Positions 1 through 5,807 of a DNA stretch of 11,889 nucleotides are shown here, piece by piece. This stretch comes from a bacterium (GTDB taxonomy: Bacteria; Chloroflexota; Dehalococcoidia; Tepidiformales; Tepidiformaceae), in NCBI GenBank assembly GCA_945861295.1, contig CAMAUF010000029.1, positions 1-11,889 on the forward strand, read 5' to 3'. Made by a program: the position numbers and the translations under genes. Position 1 is the stretch's first letter. Each line of letters opens with the position of its first letter. The notes below the pieces were generated by a model. That model made no database searches. It was not told the origin of the DNA and worked only from the letters and a program-made list of their open reading frames with translations.

Positions 1-677
1 GTGAGGTCGCGCCCGATCTGGCGCGCCTCCTCCGGCGCGCACACCGCGTCGGCGCCGAGATCGAGCGCCGCTTGGCGGCGGGCCGGCTCCGGCTCGACCA
101 CGAGAATCGGCCCCGCCCCGAAAAACTTGCCTACGATGAGGTGCACCAACCCCATCGGCCCGCCGCCCACGATCGCGAGCGGCGCCCCAGCCCGGACGCC
201 GATGGACTCGATCGAGTTGAGGACGCAGGCGAGCGGTTCGAGGAAGGCGCGCAGGTGGGCCGGCGTGGCCCGGTCCATCGGCAAGAGGTGGCCCATCGCC
301 ACCAGTTCGCGCGGGATCTTGACGTACTCGGCGATCCCGCCGTCGAGGTCGTAGCCGAGCGTGACCCGTGACGGGCAGCGGTTGCGGTAGCCCTCGCGGC
401 AGAACGAACAGACGCCGCAGCACTTGATCGGGCAAAGGGAGACGACATCGCCCACCTTGGCCGCCGCGCCTTGCCCGGTAGCGACGACCTCGCCGGTCAT
501 CTCGTGACCGGGGATGACGCCAGCCGCCGCCTTCTTCTCGCCCAAAAAGACGCGGACGTCGCTGTTGCAGAGGCCCGTCGCGTGCAATTTGAGCACGACT
601 TCGCCTGGCCCGGCGTGCGGGTCTGGCGCCTCGACAACGGCGACCTTGAGCGGTTCGTAGAAACGGAGTGCTTTCAT
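1..677 (-). CDS. Zinc-dependent medium-chain alcohol/polyol dehydrogenase, C-terminus outside window
   Basis: Predicted cytosolic NAD(P)-dependent oxidoreductase of the zinc medium-chain dehydrogenase family (threonine/sorbitol dehydrogenase type). The visible 225 codons start at ATG 677. Catalytic-zinc elements are Cys37 in GLCNSD, the GHE motif at 57-59 and Glu147 in FLEPLAC. The structural-zinc loop has Cys87, Cys90, Cys93 and Cys101 in the usual CGxCxxCxxG spacing. The Rossmann dinucleotide motif GGGPMG lies at 171-176, and a following acidic residue (Glu195, in VVEPE) would favour NAD. The gene runs off the left edge, so about the last third is missing. The ribosome site is weak. It lies 56 bases downstream of the next minus-strand gene and could be co-transcribed. 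The substrate cannot be told from sequence; threonine, sorbitol and other sugar alcohols are all possible. Confidence 0.93.
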   Translation of the reverse strand, partial: MKALRFYEPLKVAVVEAPDPHAGPGEVVLKLHATGLCNSDVRVFLGEKKAAAGVIPGHEMTGEVVATGQGAAAKVGDVVSLCPIKCCGVCSFCREGYRNRCPSRVTLGYDLDGGIAEYVKIPRELVAMGHLLPMDRATPAHLRAFLEPLACVLNSIESIGVRAGAPLAIVGGGPMGLVHLIVGKFFGAGPILVVEPEPARRQAALDLGADAVCAPEEARQIGRDL

Positions 678-733
678 GGGCCTATGGGACAGGATGGCGC
701 CGGGCGGCGCAAGGGGACGCGCCACGCACGGTC

Positions 734-1120
734 TCAGTTGTCGCTCGGCCCGAGGCGAAACTCGGGTGGGAGGTCGCCCGCATCCTTGCCGCCGAGTTCG
801 TTGATGATCCGCCGGGTGAGTTCGTCCAGCTGGTCCTTGGTGACGCCCATACGCTCCATCGTGGTCTGGAGCAGGCGCTGGACCTCGGCGATGTCCTCGC
901 GGATGAGGGCGTCGGCCATTTCGAGTTGCGTCTCGATGGCGATGAACCGCTCGCGCCGTTGCGTCTCGTTCTCGGTGACCAGGATTGTCGCCATCAGCCG
1001 CGCGAAGAGGTTGACGGTCCGCGCGATGCGGACGCGGTCGTCCGGGTGCGGCGGGAACTCGCCCTGCACGGCGACTTCAAGCCCGGAACGTTTGTCGGTC
1101 GCGATGTACTGTTCTGCCAT
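734..1120 (-). CDS. Hypothetical small helical protein (128 aa)
   Basis: I do not recognise this family. The 128-residue product is soluble, with no signal peptide or membrane segment. After a short N-terminal part, residues about 28-110 look almost wholly helical and charged (stretches such as ETQRRERFIAIETQLEMADALI and the REDIAEVQRLLQ region), which suggests a helical bundle or short coiled coil. The C-terminus is Gly/Pro-rich and likely disordered. The start chosen is ATG 1120 because GGTGGGG lies just upstream; an in-frame GTG two codons earlier is an alternative. Codon use is strongly GC3-biased, like its neighbours, so I believe it is real. It sits between the aspartic protease gene (43 bases upstream) and the dehydrogenase, in a same-strand group. 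Function unknown. Confidence 0.72.
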   Translation of the reverse strand: MAEQYIATDKRSGLEVAVQGEFPPHPDDRVRIARTVNLFARLMATILVTENETQRRERFIAIETQLEMADALIREDIAEVQRLLQTTMERMGVTKDQLDELTRRIINELGGKDAGDLPPEFRLGPSDN

Positions 1121-1163
1121 CCCCACCAGCGTACCTGAGCGGCGGACGATGAGGTATGGGCAG

Positions 1164-1580
1164 CTATGCGTGCCAGAACGTAGTTCGGCCTTCGACGGAA
1201 AGCTTGCGGATGGCGCGGCGTTGAAGGTCCAGCTCGATGCCCATGGCCTCCATCGGGAGGGCGCCCAGCAGCGGGTCGACATCGTCGCCCATTTCGAGGA
1301 CTTCCGATTCGGCCTCGCGGTCTTCGTAGCGGACGAGCGCGCCCTGGAAGAGGCGCCGTTCAACGGGACCAGCCGCGGTGCCCACGGCCACCGTGCGCGC
1401 AAGGTGGAGCCCCAGGCGCTCGACCACCCGTCGGGGCAGACAAAGCGTGTTGGCCCCGGTATCGGCCAAGACCCCTCGGAGTTCGACCGACCGCACGTCG
1501 CTGGCCTTAATCAGCCCGCGTTTGGCGATTGCCAGGTCAACCAGGTTGACCACTTGAATGTCCACGAACACTTGGCCCAC
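1164..1580 (-). CDS. Clan AA single-domain aspartic protease (retropepsin-like)
   Basis: Small aspartyl protease of the clan AA type found in bacteria and archaea, predicted to act as a homodimer with one catalytic Asp per subunit. With a GTG start at 1580 it has 138 residues. It begins GQVFVDIQVVN, a typical family N-terminus, and carries the active-site motif ADTGAN with Asp40-Thr-Gly-Ala. The second family hallmark, LLGALPMEAMGIELD, is at about 104-118. The GTG start is favoured by a GAGGAG ribosome site five bases upstream (1586-1591) and by alignment to the family; an in-frame ATG at 1616 would add 12 residues. A TATACT box at 1623-1628 may be its own promoter. There is no signal peptide, so it is probably cytosolic. 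Natural substrates of these short bacterial proteases are generally unknown, and nothing nearby names one. Confidence 0.85.
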   Translation of the reverse strand: MGQVFVDIQVVNLVDLAIAKRGLIKASDVRSVELRGVLADTGANTLCLPRRVVERLGLHLARTVAVGTAAGPVERRLFQGALVRYEDREAESEVLEMGDDVDPLLGALPMEAMGIELDLQRRAIRKLSVEGRTTFWHA

Positions 1581-1585
1581 GTCCG

Positions 1586-1591
1586 CTCCTC
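1586..1591 (-). promoter_or_regulatory. Ribosome binding site deciding the GTG start of the aspartic protease
   Basis: On the minus strand this reads GAGGAG and sits five bases before GTG 1580. It outweighs the upstream ATG at 1616, which has no comparable site. Confidence 0.6.
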
Positions 1592-1622
1592 GCTTGGCCG
1601 CCACTGCGCTTGTCATGCCCTC

Positions 1623-1628
1623 AGTATA
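1623..1628 (-). promoter_or_regulatory. Possible -10 box for the aspartic protease gene
   Basis: The minus strand reads TATACT, five of six matches to the bacterial -10 consensus and notable in GC-rich DNA. Transcription would begin near 1616, giving a leader of about 36 bases before GTG 1580, or an almost leaderless message if ATG 1616 were used. No good -35 hexamer is visible at 16-18 bases. Confidence 0.4.
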
Positions 1629-1668
1629 CGGCCGCGCAAGGACGTACAGTTCGTCCGCAAGGCTAACC

Positions 1669-2247
1669 TCACGCCTCAGCCCGGTCGGTGAAGCCGTCAA
1701 GGTCGTAGCTCATCATAAGGAGGTCCCGCGTGCGGCCGTTACGGTCCTCGACCCAGTCGGCGAGGAGGGCCTCCGGCTGGAAGCCGAGATGCTCGAACAT
1801 CGCGCGGGCGCCCGTCTGGTCCGGCGTCATCTGCGCGGTGAGCTTGCGCAGGCCGAGGTCGCGGGAGGTTTCGAAGATAGCGCGCGTCAGCAGGCCGCCG
1901 AGGCCCGTCCCGCGGGTGCTCGGCCCGACATTGACGCGGATCTCGCCGACTCGTCGCGTCCAGCTCGCCGGGTTGCGATGGACGAGCGCGTAGCCGAGGA
2001 CGCCGCCGGCGCCTGTCGCCACTACCGAGACGGTGTTGCCGCTCTTGAGGTTGCGTACCCATTCGTCGATGCCCGCCTCGCTCGTGATGTCCGTGCGAAG
2101 AAAGAGCAGGTCATCGGGCGAAAGGCCGCGGGCGAACTCCTGGATCGCTGCCGCGTCGTCGCCGGTCATCAGCCGCAGGTTCACGGCGCCTCCGTTGCGC
2201 AATGTCAACGAGCGAGGGTAGCGGTCAACGGGGTTGGTTGCGGCCAT
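1669..2247 (-). CDS. GNAT family N-acetyltransferase
   Basis: A 192-residue cytosolic acyltransferase of the GCN5-related family, which transfers an acetyl group from acetyl-CoA to an amine. The N-terminus has the usual beta-strand entry NLRLMTGDDAAAIQEF at about 23-38. The central strand GEIRVNVGPS (101-110) leads into the acetyl-CoA pyrophosphate loop RGTGLG (112-117), which fits R-x-x-G-x-G. The C-terminal motif ARAMFEHLGFQPEA (147-160) is the classic GNAT B motif. Start ATG 2247 is supported by GGAG eight bases upstream. Longer readings upstream are unlike protein. The acceptor cannot be inferred; the overall form resembles generic GNATs and the acetyltransferase domains fused to protein-lysine acetyltransferases. 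It ends 88 bases before the protease gene on the same strand. Confidence 0.92.
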   Translation of the reverse strand: MAATNPVDRYPRSLTLRNGGAVNLRLMTGDDAAAIQEFARGLSPDDLLFLRTDITSEAGIDEWVRNLKSGNTVSVVATGAGGVLGYALVHRNPASWTRRVGEIRVNVGPSTRGTGLGGLLTRAIFETSRDLGLRKLTAQMTPDQTGARAMFEHLGFQPEALLADWVEDRNGRTRDLLMMSYDLDGFTDRAEA

Positions 2248-2549
2248 GGGGGCATCTCCGGCGGTCAAAGGTCCGCCCAGGGTACCGCAGCACGCGTTCT
2301 GACGCGCAGCTACGGGACGAGCTTGAGGGCCTCGGCGAAGAGCGGTTCGCCCGGCGCCGCCGTGGCCGCGTCTTCCAGGTCGAACTGCGCGTCCGCCATA
2401 TCGCCGGAGAGCGGGAAGGACGCCCAGCCGCGCCGAAGGGCCGCCGTCGCCGAGGGTGACGGCCGGGCGACATGCGCGGCAGCGCCAGTGGGGCGACAAT
2501 GACGGCGCCAAACCCGCGCCGGGCAGGCGCGAATTCCCGGAGACGCTTT
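2248..2549. other. 302-base divergent spacer between the GNAT and transaldolase genes
   Basis: This stretch must hold the promoters of both flanking genes, but I see no convincing -35/-10 pair. The transaldolase ribosome site GGAGA is at 2539-2543. A minus-strand reading frame from ATG 2399 to the stop at 2310 would make 29 residues (start MADAQFDLEDAA, end EALKLVP). It is acidic and protein-like but has no good ribosome site; it could be a micro-gene or the tail of a lost gene. Confidence 0.35.
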
Positions 2550-3650
2550 ATGGCCAGCCCCGCACTCGCCCGTCCGCGTACGCTCGACCTCCTCGAAGCC
2601 GGCCAAAGCATCTGGCTCGACACCATCTCACGGGCCATGCTCACCTCCGGCCAGTTGGCCGCGATGGTCCGCGATGGCTGGATCACCGGCGTCACCAGCA
2701 ACCCAAGCATCTTCGAGAAGGCGATCTCCGGCTCGGACGACTACGCTTCGGCCCTGGCGGATGCCGCCCTCAGGACGCGTGACCCATATGAGGCCTTCGT
2801 TGCCATCGCCGGCGACGACATTCGAGACGCCTGCGAGGTCCTTCGGCCTATCTATGACCGTGCCGACGGCGCGGACGGCTTTGTGTCGCTCGAAGTGCCG
2901 CCGGCTATCGCCTTCGACACGGCCGCGACGGTGGCGGAAGGCGAGCGGCTATTCGCAGCGATCGGGCGGCCCAACCTGATGATCAAAGTGCCGGGCACGC
3001 CGGAGGGGTTCGAGGCCGTCGAGCAGCTCATCGCCCGCGGCGTGAACGTCAACATCACGCTCCTCTTCGGGCTCGGTCAGTATGAGGCGACGGCGGGGGC
3101 GTACTTGCGCGGCCTCGAACGCCGGCTCGCGCTCGGGCTGCCGGTCGACCGGGTCGCCAGCGTCGCCTCGTTCTTCGTCAGCCGGCTCGATACGGCCGTC
3201 GATCCGCTGCTGCCCGAGGGTTCGCCCTTGCGGGGCCGAGCGGCGGTCGCCAACGCACGGGCGGCGTACCAACGCTTCGAAGCGATCTTTTCGGGGCCGC
3301 GCTGGCGCCCGCTCAGCGCGGCGGGGGCACGCGTCCAGCGCCCGCTCTGGGCTTCGACGGGCACCAAGAACCCGGCCTACAGCGACGTGCTCTATGTCGA
3401 CGAGCTGGTTGCGCCGCACACGGTCAACACGCTGCCCGTGGGTACGCTCCGCGCCGTGCTCGACCACGGCGCGACGGCGCCCACGATCGCGGCCGGCCTA
3501 GCGGGCAGCCTGCGCGACCTCGAAGGGCTCCGCGCGGCCGGGATCGACCTCGACGCCGTCACGGCTCGGCTGCTGACGGACGGTCTGGCCGCCTTCGCCA
3601 CGGATTTCGCGAAGCTGCTGGCGCGGATTGCCGCTGCCATCGGCGCGTAA
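2550..3650 (+). CDS. tal: Transaldolase
   Basis: Transaldolase of the non-oxidative pentose phosphate pathway, moving a dihydroxyacetone unit from sedoheptulose 7-phosphate to glyceraldehyde 3-phosphate in the cytosol. The 366-residue length fits the long bacterial form. The Schiff-base lysine is Lys146 in LMIKVPGTPEG. Other family landmarks are GVTSNPSIFEKAI (about 47-59), VSLEVPP (112-118), NVNITLLF (166-173), VASFFVSRLD (205-214) and LWASTGTKNPAYSD followed by YVDELVAPHTVNTLP near 266-296. Start ATG 2550 has GGAGA six bases upstream; two earlier in-frame ATGs (2472, 2499) would add a basic tail not expected in the family. It stands alone: no transketolase, glucose-6-phosphate dehydrogenase or phosphoglucose isomerase is adjacent. 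Confidence 0.96.
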   Translation: MASPALARPRTLDLLEAGQSIWLDTISRAMLTSGQLAAMVRDGWITGVTSNPSIFEKAISGSDDYASALADAALRTRDPYEAFVAIAGDDIRDACEVLRPIYDRADGADGFVSLEVPPAIAFDTAATVAEGERLFAAIGRPNLMIKVPGTPEGFEAVEQLIARGVNVNITLLFGLGQYEATAGAYLRGLERRLALGLPVDRVASVASFFVSRLDTAVDPLLPEGSPLRGRAAVANARAAYQRFEAIFSGPRWRPLSAAGARVQRPLWASTGTKNPAYSDVLYVDELVAPHTVNTLPVGTLRAVLDHGATAPTIAAGLAGSLRDLEGLRAAGIDLDAVTARLLTDGLAAFATDFAKLLARIAAAIGA

Positions 3651-3680
3651 GGGCGGGTCTTCGCGAGTTTCGCCGGATCG

Positions 3681-3709
3681 TGGAGAATGCAGGTACGCCA
3701 GGGTATATG
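3681..3709 (+). promoter_or_regulatory. Possible promoter before the 3741 reading frame
   Basis: TGGAGA at 3681-3686 and TATATG at 3704-3709 are separated by 17 bases, each matching four of six consensus positions. Transcription would start near 3716, ahead of a GGGAG ribosome site at 3731-3735. Confidence 0.35.
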
Positions 3710-3740
3710 GCTGGACAACCGGGTCAGGGCGGGAGAATGC

Positions 3741-4001
3741 ATGATGGGCAAGGCGCAGACGACAAGCACTCCTCCTGGGACACCGCGCGGGCCGCGATTC
3801 CGTGGCCTCGCCGCTGCCGCGCTCGTGCTGCTCTCCGTCGTGATGGGCCTTGCCGAGGGCTACCGCGTGTCGGCGTTCGCCGGCCCCTTACCCGGCGCGT
3901 CCCAGCGCGCGAGGCCAGCCCGTACCTCGGCGAGGACGGCGCCGAGCACGCGCGCATCGAGCAACACCTCGCCGAACCAGGCCAACCGGTCGGTTATATA
4001 A
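3741..4001 (+). pseudogene. Probable decayed head of a secreted or membrane-anchored protein gene
   Basis: ATG 3741 (or 3744) follows GGGAG by five bases and a plausible promoter. The first 45 or so residues form a convincing signal anchor: a polar start, then RFRG and the hydrophobic run LAAAALVLLSVVMGLA. After about residue 45 the frame turns into a Ser/Arg/Thr/Pro-rich string without protein character and ends at TAA 3999-4001. From 3860 on it is antisense to a minus-strand gene with clean GC3 codon use. I infer a truncated gene start overrun by or fused to foreign sequence; a genuine short signal-anchor peptide with an antisense overlap is the alternative. No homologous family is recognised. 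Confidence 0.35.
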
Positions 4002-4183
4002 AGGGTAGCGGTGGGTGTGTCCGTGATGTCGTCGTTTTGGGCGGCTTCGTCAATCAGGGCTGCGGTGAACTGGCTGAGGTTGGCGCCGACCGCCTCGCGC
4101 GCTTCCGCCAGCGTGCCGATAGGCTCGCTCAAGCCGAGCATCCGCGTCAGTTGGACGAAGCGTATGTCACGTTCGACGGCCAT
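3860..4183 (-). CDS. Hypothetical protein (107 aa) downstream of zinc-ribbon gene
   Basis: No family is recognised. The 107-residue product is soluble and mostly helical, opening with MAVERDIRFVQLTRMLGL, followed by acidic helices (TLAEAREAVGANLSQF, ALIDEAAQNDD), a short strand-like stretch ATLYITDRLAWFGEVLL and a C-terminal helix before a flexible tail. It has no Cys, no signal peptide and no membrane segment. Codon third positions are strongly G/C, which favours this strand over the overlapping plus-strand frame. The start ATG 4183 lies eight bases after the stop of the zinc-ribbon gene, so the two are very likely one transcript and translationally coupled. A role linked to that zinc protein is possible but not shown. 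Confidence 0.68.
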   Translation of the reverse strand: MAVERDIRFVQLTRMLGLSEPIGTLAEAREAVGANLSQFTAALIDEAAQNDDITDTPTATLYITDRLAWFGEVLLDARVLGAVLAEVRAGLARWDAPGKGPANADTR

Positions 4184-4191
4184 GGGCCGCC

Positions 4192-4563
4192 CTACGGCCG
4201 CGCCACAGGGGCTGGGTCACGCGGGAGCGGTGGCTTCACCTTGGCGTAGCACTGGCTGCAATAGACAGGCCGTTCCCCGCGCGGCACAAACGGGACCTCG
4301 GTCATCTGGTTGCATTCCGCGCAGGCGGCCGGGTGCATCTGGCGCGGAGTCTTGCCGCCGAAGCTGGCGAAGTTGCCGTAGCGGATGAAGCCGTCGGATT
4401 CCTGGAGCGAACTCTGAGACTGGCGGCGGGACGTCCGGCAGCTTGGGCAACGCGTGGGCTCGTTCATGAGCCCCTTGTTCGCATAGAACTCCTGCTCTCC
4501 GGCGGTGAAGACGAAATGGACGCTGCAATCGCGGCAGCTGATCTGCTTATCGGCGAACGCCAA
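4192..4563 (-). CDS. Zinc-ribbon / CxxC-x17-CxxC domain protein
   Basis: A 123-residue cytosolic protein with two predicted zinc-binding modules. The N-terminal module has Cys10-x2-Cys13, the signature FTAGEQEFYANKGL and Cys39-x2-Cys42, matching the probable zinc-ribbon domain that opens with (S/A)FADK. The second has Cys81-x2-Cys84, exactly 17 residues, then Cys102-x2-Cys105, the CxxC-x17-CxxC signature. Both families are known only by sequence and are common in Chloroflexota and related genomes; the biochemical role is unknown. Start is TTG 4563, because GGGAGAG lies seven bases upstream and the resulting N-terminus AFADKQISCRDC matches the family. A leader with an extended -10 promoter and a 7-bp hairpin precedes it. 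The 107-aa gene follows eight bases downstream. Confidence 0.87.
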   Translation of the reverse strand: MAFADKQISCRDCSVHFVFTAGEQEFYANKGLMNEPTRCPSCRTSRRQSQSSLQESDGFIRYGNFASFGGKTPRQMHPAACAECNQMTEVPFVPRGERPVYCSQCYAKVKPPLPRDPAPVARP

Positions 4564-4570
4564 TGACAAA

Positions 4571-4577
4571 CTCTCCC
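4571..4577 (-). promoter_or_regulatory. Ribosome binding site deciding the TTG start at 4563
   Basis: Minus strand reads GGGAGAG, seven bases from TTG. No ATG in this frame gives the family N-terminus. Confidence 0.6.
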
Positions 4578-4586
4578 TTGGGACTG

Positions 4587-4606
4587 CGGAGCGCGCATAC
4601 GCTCCG
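4587..4606 (-). promoter_or_regulatory. Leader hairpin of the zinc-ribbon gene
   Basis: Inverted repeat CGGAGCG / CGCTCCG with a six-base loop, lying between the predicted transcription start (about 4608) and the ribosome site. It could be an operator or an mRNA 5' stem. Confidence 0.4.
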
Positions 4607-4614
4607 TCCCTTCC

Positions 4615-4620
4615 ACTATA
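4615..4620 (-). promoter_or_regulatory. Extended -10 promoter of the zinc-ribbon gene
   Basis: The minus strand reads TGC-TATAGT, an extended -10 (TGn plus five of six consensus bases). A -35 element is not clear, as expected for extended -10 promoters. It would give a leader of about 45 bases. Confidence 0.5.
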
Positions 4621-4721
4621 GCAGACGAGACGACGCCAGCGGGAAGCCGGTCGTCCGTGTTCAAATCGTTGCCCGTGATCGTGTAGCCGACTCGAGCGAA
4701 CAAGCGCCGGGACTTGCATCA

Positions 4722-4757
4722 CTGGCCCCCTCTCCCGGACGAGGGAGAGGGGGCCAG
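4722..4757. repeat. Perfect 15-bp palindrome with 6-base loop
   Basis: CTGGCCCCCTCTCCC at 4722-4736 is the exact reverse complement of 4743-4757, with loop GGACGA. It lies 46 bases past the sulfotransferase stop and upstream of the zinc-ribbon promoter. There is no T-run on either side, so it is not a classical intrinsic terminator. Pyrimidine/purine-arm palindromes of this kind are often dispersed intergenic repeats in GC-rich genomes; whether it is repeated elsewhere cannot be seen here. It may still act as a 3'-end stabilising stem for the sulfotransferase message. Confidence 0.75.
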
Positions 4758-4803
4758 CCGCATCAGGCCTGCCATTGTTGCCTAAACGAACAGGCGCATC
4801 GGG

Positions 4804-5706
4804 TCACGCGTCGGCAGGGACTCCGTCACGCAGCGCTTCCAGGAGCGCGGCGTAGCTCGGCAGGCCTGTCGCGGCCGCCACCGTTTCGCGCCAAGCGTCA
4901 TCGAGTGCATCGAGGACTTCCCGCGAAAGCACGCTGCGCGAGCCGACTTGGCCAGCGCGGACTTTGGCGGAATCGCTCCCAGGCGGGAGGCCGCAGACCT
5001 TCTCGCTCCGATCCCGCATGAGGAAGTCGTCGAACCGATCCTTGTGCCGCGTCATGAAGTCGAGCGAGGCGTGTTCGAGCGTGAGCGCCTCAAGCTCGGC
5101 ATCCAGGGTGATGCCGAGAAACGCGGCGATCCTGCGTACCGTGCCGGGGAGGTCGGCTTTCATCTCTTCGTAGGCGAGCAGCAGGACGTCTGGGTTCCCA
5201 CGCTGCGGCCACCACGAGAGGAGGTGCGACCAGTAGTCCCGGCCCCGGCGGTCCAGATAGCGCTTGTGAGCGAACTCGTCGAGCGATACCGCGCCGGGTT
5301 CGAGAAACCAGCCCTCCTGGAACTTGTAAGCCGAAACCAGCGCGTCGCCGGGGTCGCGCACGGGCACGATGTACCGTCCGCCCTTCGGGACCGCGCCCCA
5401 GCCGAGGTGGCTCTTGAAGGCGCGCGGGTTGCCGCGTTGCTCCAGGGTGAGGTCGATGCCGAGGTCGCTCGATGTTTCGATCCAGGGCACGATCCTGGAG
5501 ATGTCGTCGAAGTCCATGTCGGCGCGCGTCCGCAAAGTGTGCACGATTTGCTGCGTCCAGGTCGTGCCGCACTTTCCGTACGGCGAGATCACGACATCGG
5601 TCGGCCGGAGTTGGAAGGCCAGCCCCTTGGCGATGCCCTCCGGGGTGATGAGCCCGGACATCCGAGTCGCCGCTTCTTCGAGGGACATGCATCGGGTGGC
5701 GGTCAT
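4804..5706 (-). CDS. PAPS-dependent sulfotransferase (Sulfotransfer_1 type)
   Basis: A 300-residue cytosolic-type sulfotransferase predicted to move sulfate from 3'-phosphoadenylyl sulfate to a hydroxyl or amine of a small molecule. The 5'-phosphosulfate loop is SPYGKCGTTW (41-50, Lys45), a variant of YPKSGTTW with Cys where Ser is usual. The likely catalytic base is His100 in FKSHLGW. The 3'-phosphate site has Arg117 and Ser125 in VRDPGDALVSAYKF. The typical LAYEEMKADL stretch is at about 177-186 and the C-terminal PAPS loop is reduced to VRAGQVGS (249-256; Arg250 and Gly252). Start ATG 5706 has AAGGAG five bases upstream. The acceptor is unknown; bacterial members modify lipids, sugars or secondary metabolites. 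No PAPS synthesis gene is nearby. Confidence 0.93.
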   Translation of the reverse strand: MTATRCMSLEEAATRMSGLITPEGIAKGLAFQLRPTDVVISPYGKCGTTWTQQIVHTLRTRADMDFDDISRIVPWIETSSDLGIDLTLEQRGNPRAFKSHLGWGAVPKGGRYIVPVRDPGDALVSAYKFQEGWFLEPGAVSLDEFAHKRYLDRRGRDYWSHLLSWWPQRGNPDVLLLAYEEMKADLPGTVRRIAAFLGITLDAELEALTLEHASLDFMTRHKDRFDDFLMRDRSEKVCGLPPGSDSAKVRAGQVGSRSVLSREVLDALDDAWRETVAAATGLPSYAALLEALRDGVPADA

Positions 5707-5723
5707 GGGCGCTCCTTCGTTTC

Positions 5724-5742
5724 AAAAGCCGCACGCCTGCGG
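5724..5742 (-). terminator. Weak hairpin plus T4 between mnmA and the sulfotransferase
   Basis: On the minus strand CCGCA-GGCG-TGCGG is followed one base later by TTTT. The stem is only 5 bp. It lies downstream of mnmA and just before the sulfotransferase ribosome site, so it could end mnmA transcripts or modulate read-through. Confidence 0.35.
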
Positions 5743-5807
5743 GGGCGGTTGGCGCCGGTAGGACGAGTCCGTGCAGGATACCGCAGGCTCCGCGAGCGGC
5801 CAGGACG

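Noticed and set aside
697..710. GCGCC/GGCGC hairpin after the 128-aa gene as terminator
   Set aside because: Only five base pairs and no T-run on the minus strand.
471..1691. 406-codon plus-strand open frame
   Set aside because: Covers four minus-strand frames (dehydrogenase, helical protein, protease, GNAT end) antisense and has no family features.
4575..4703. Minus-strand frame starting MFARVGYTITGND as a small gene
   Set aside because: It overlaps the promoter and leader of the zinc-ribbon gene and has no ribosome site; the protein-like look is short and unsupported.
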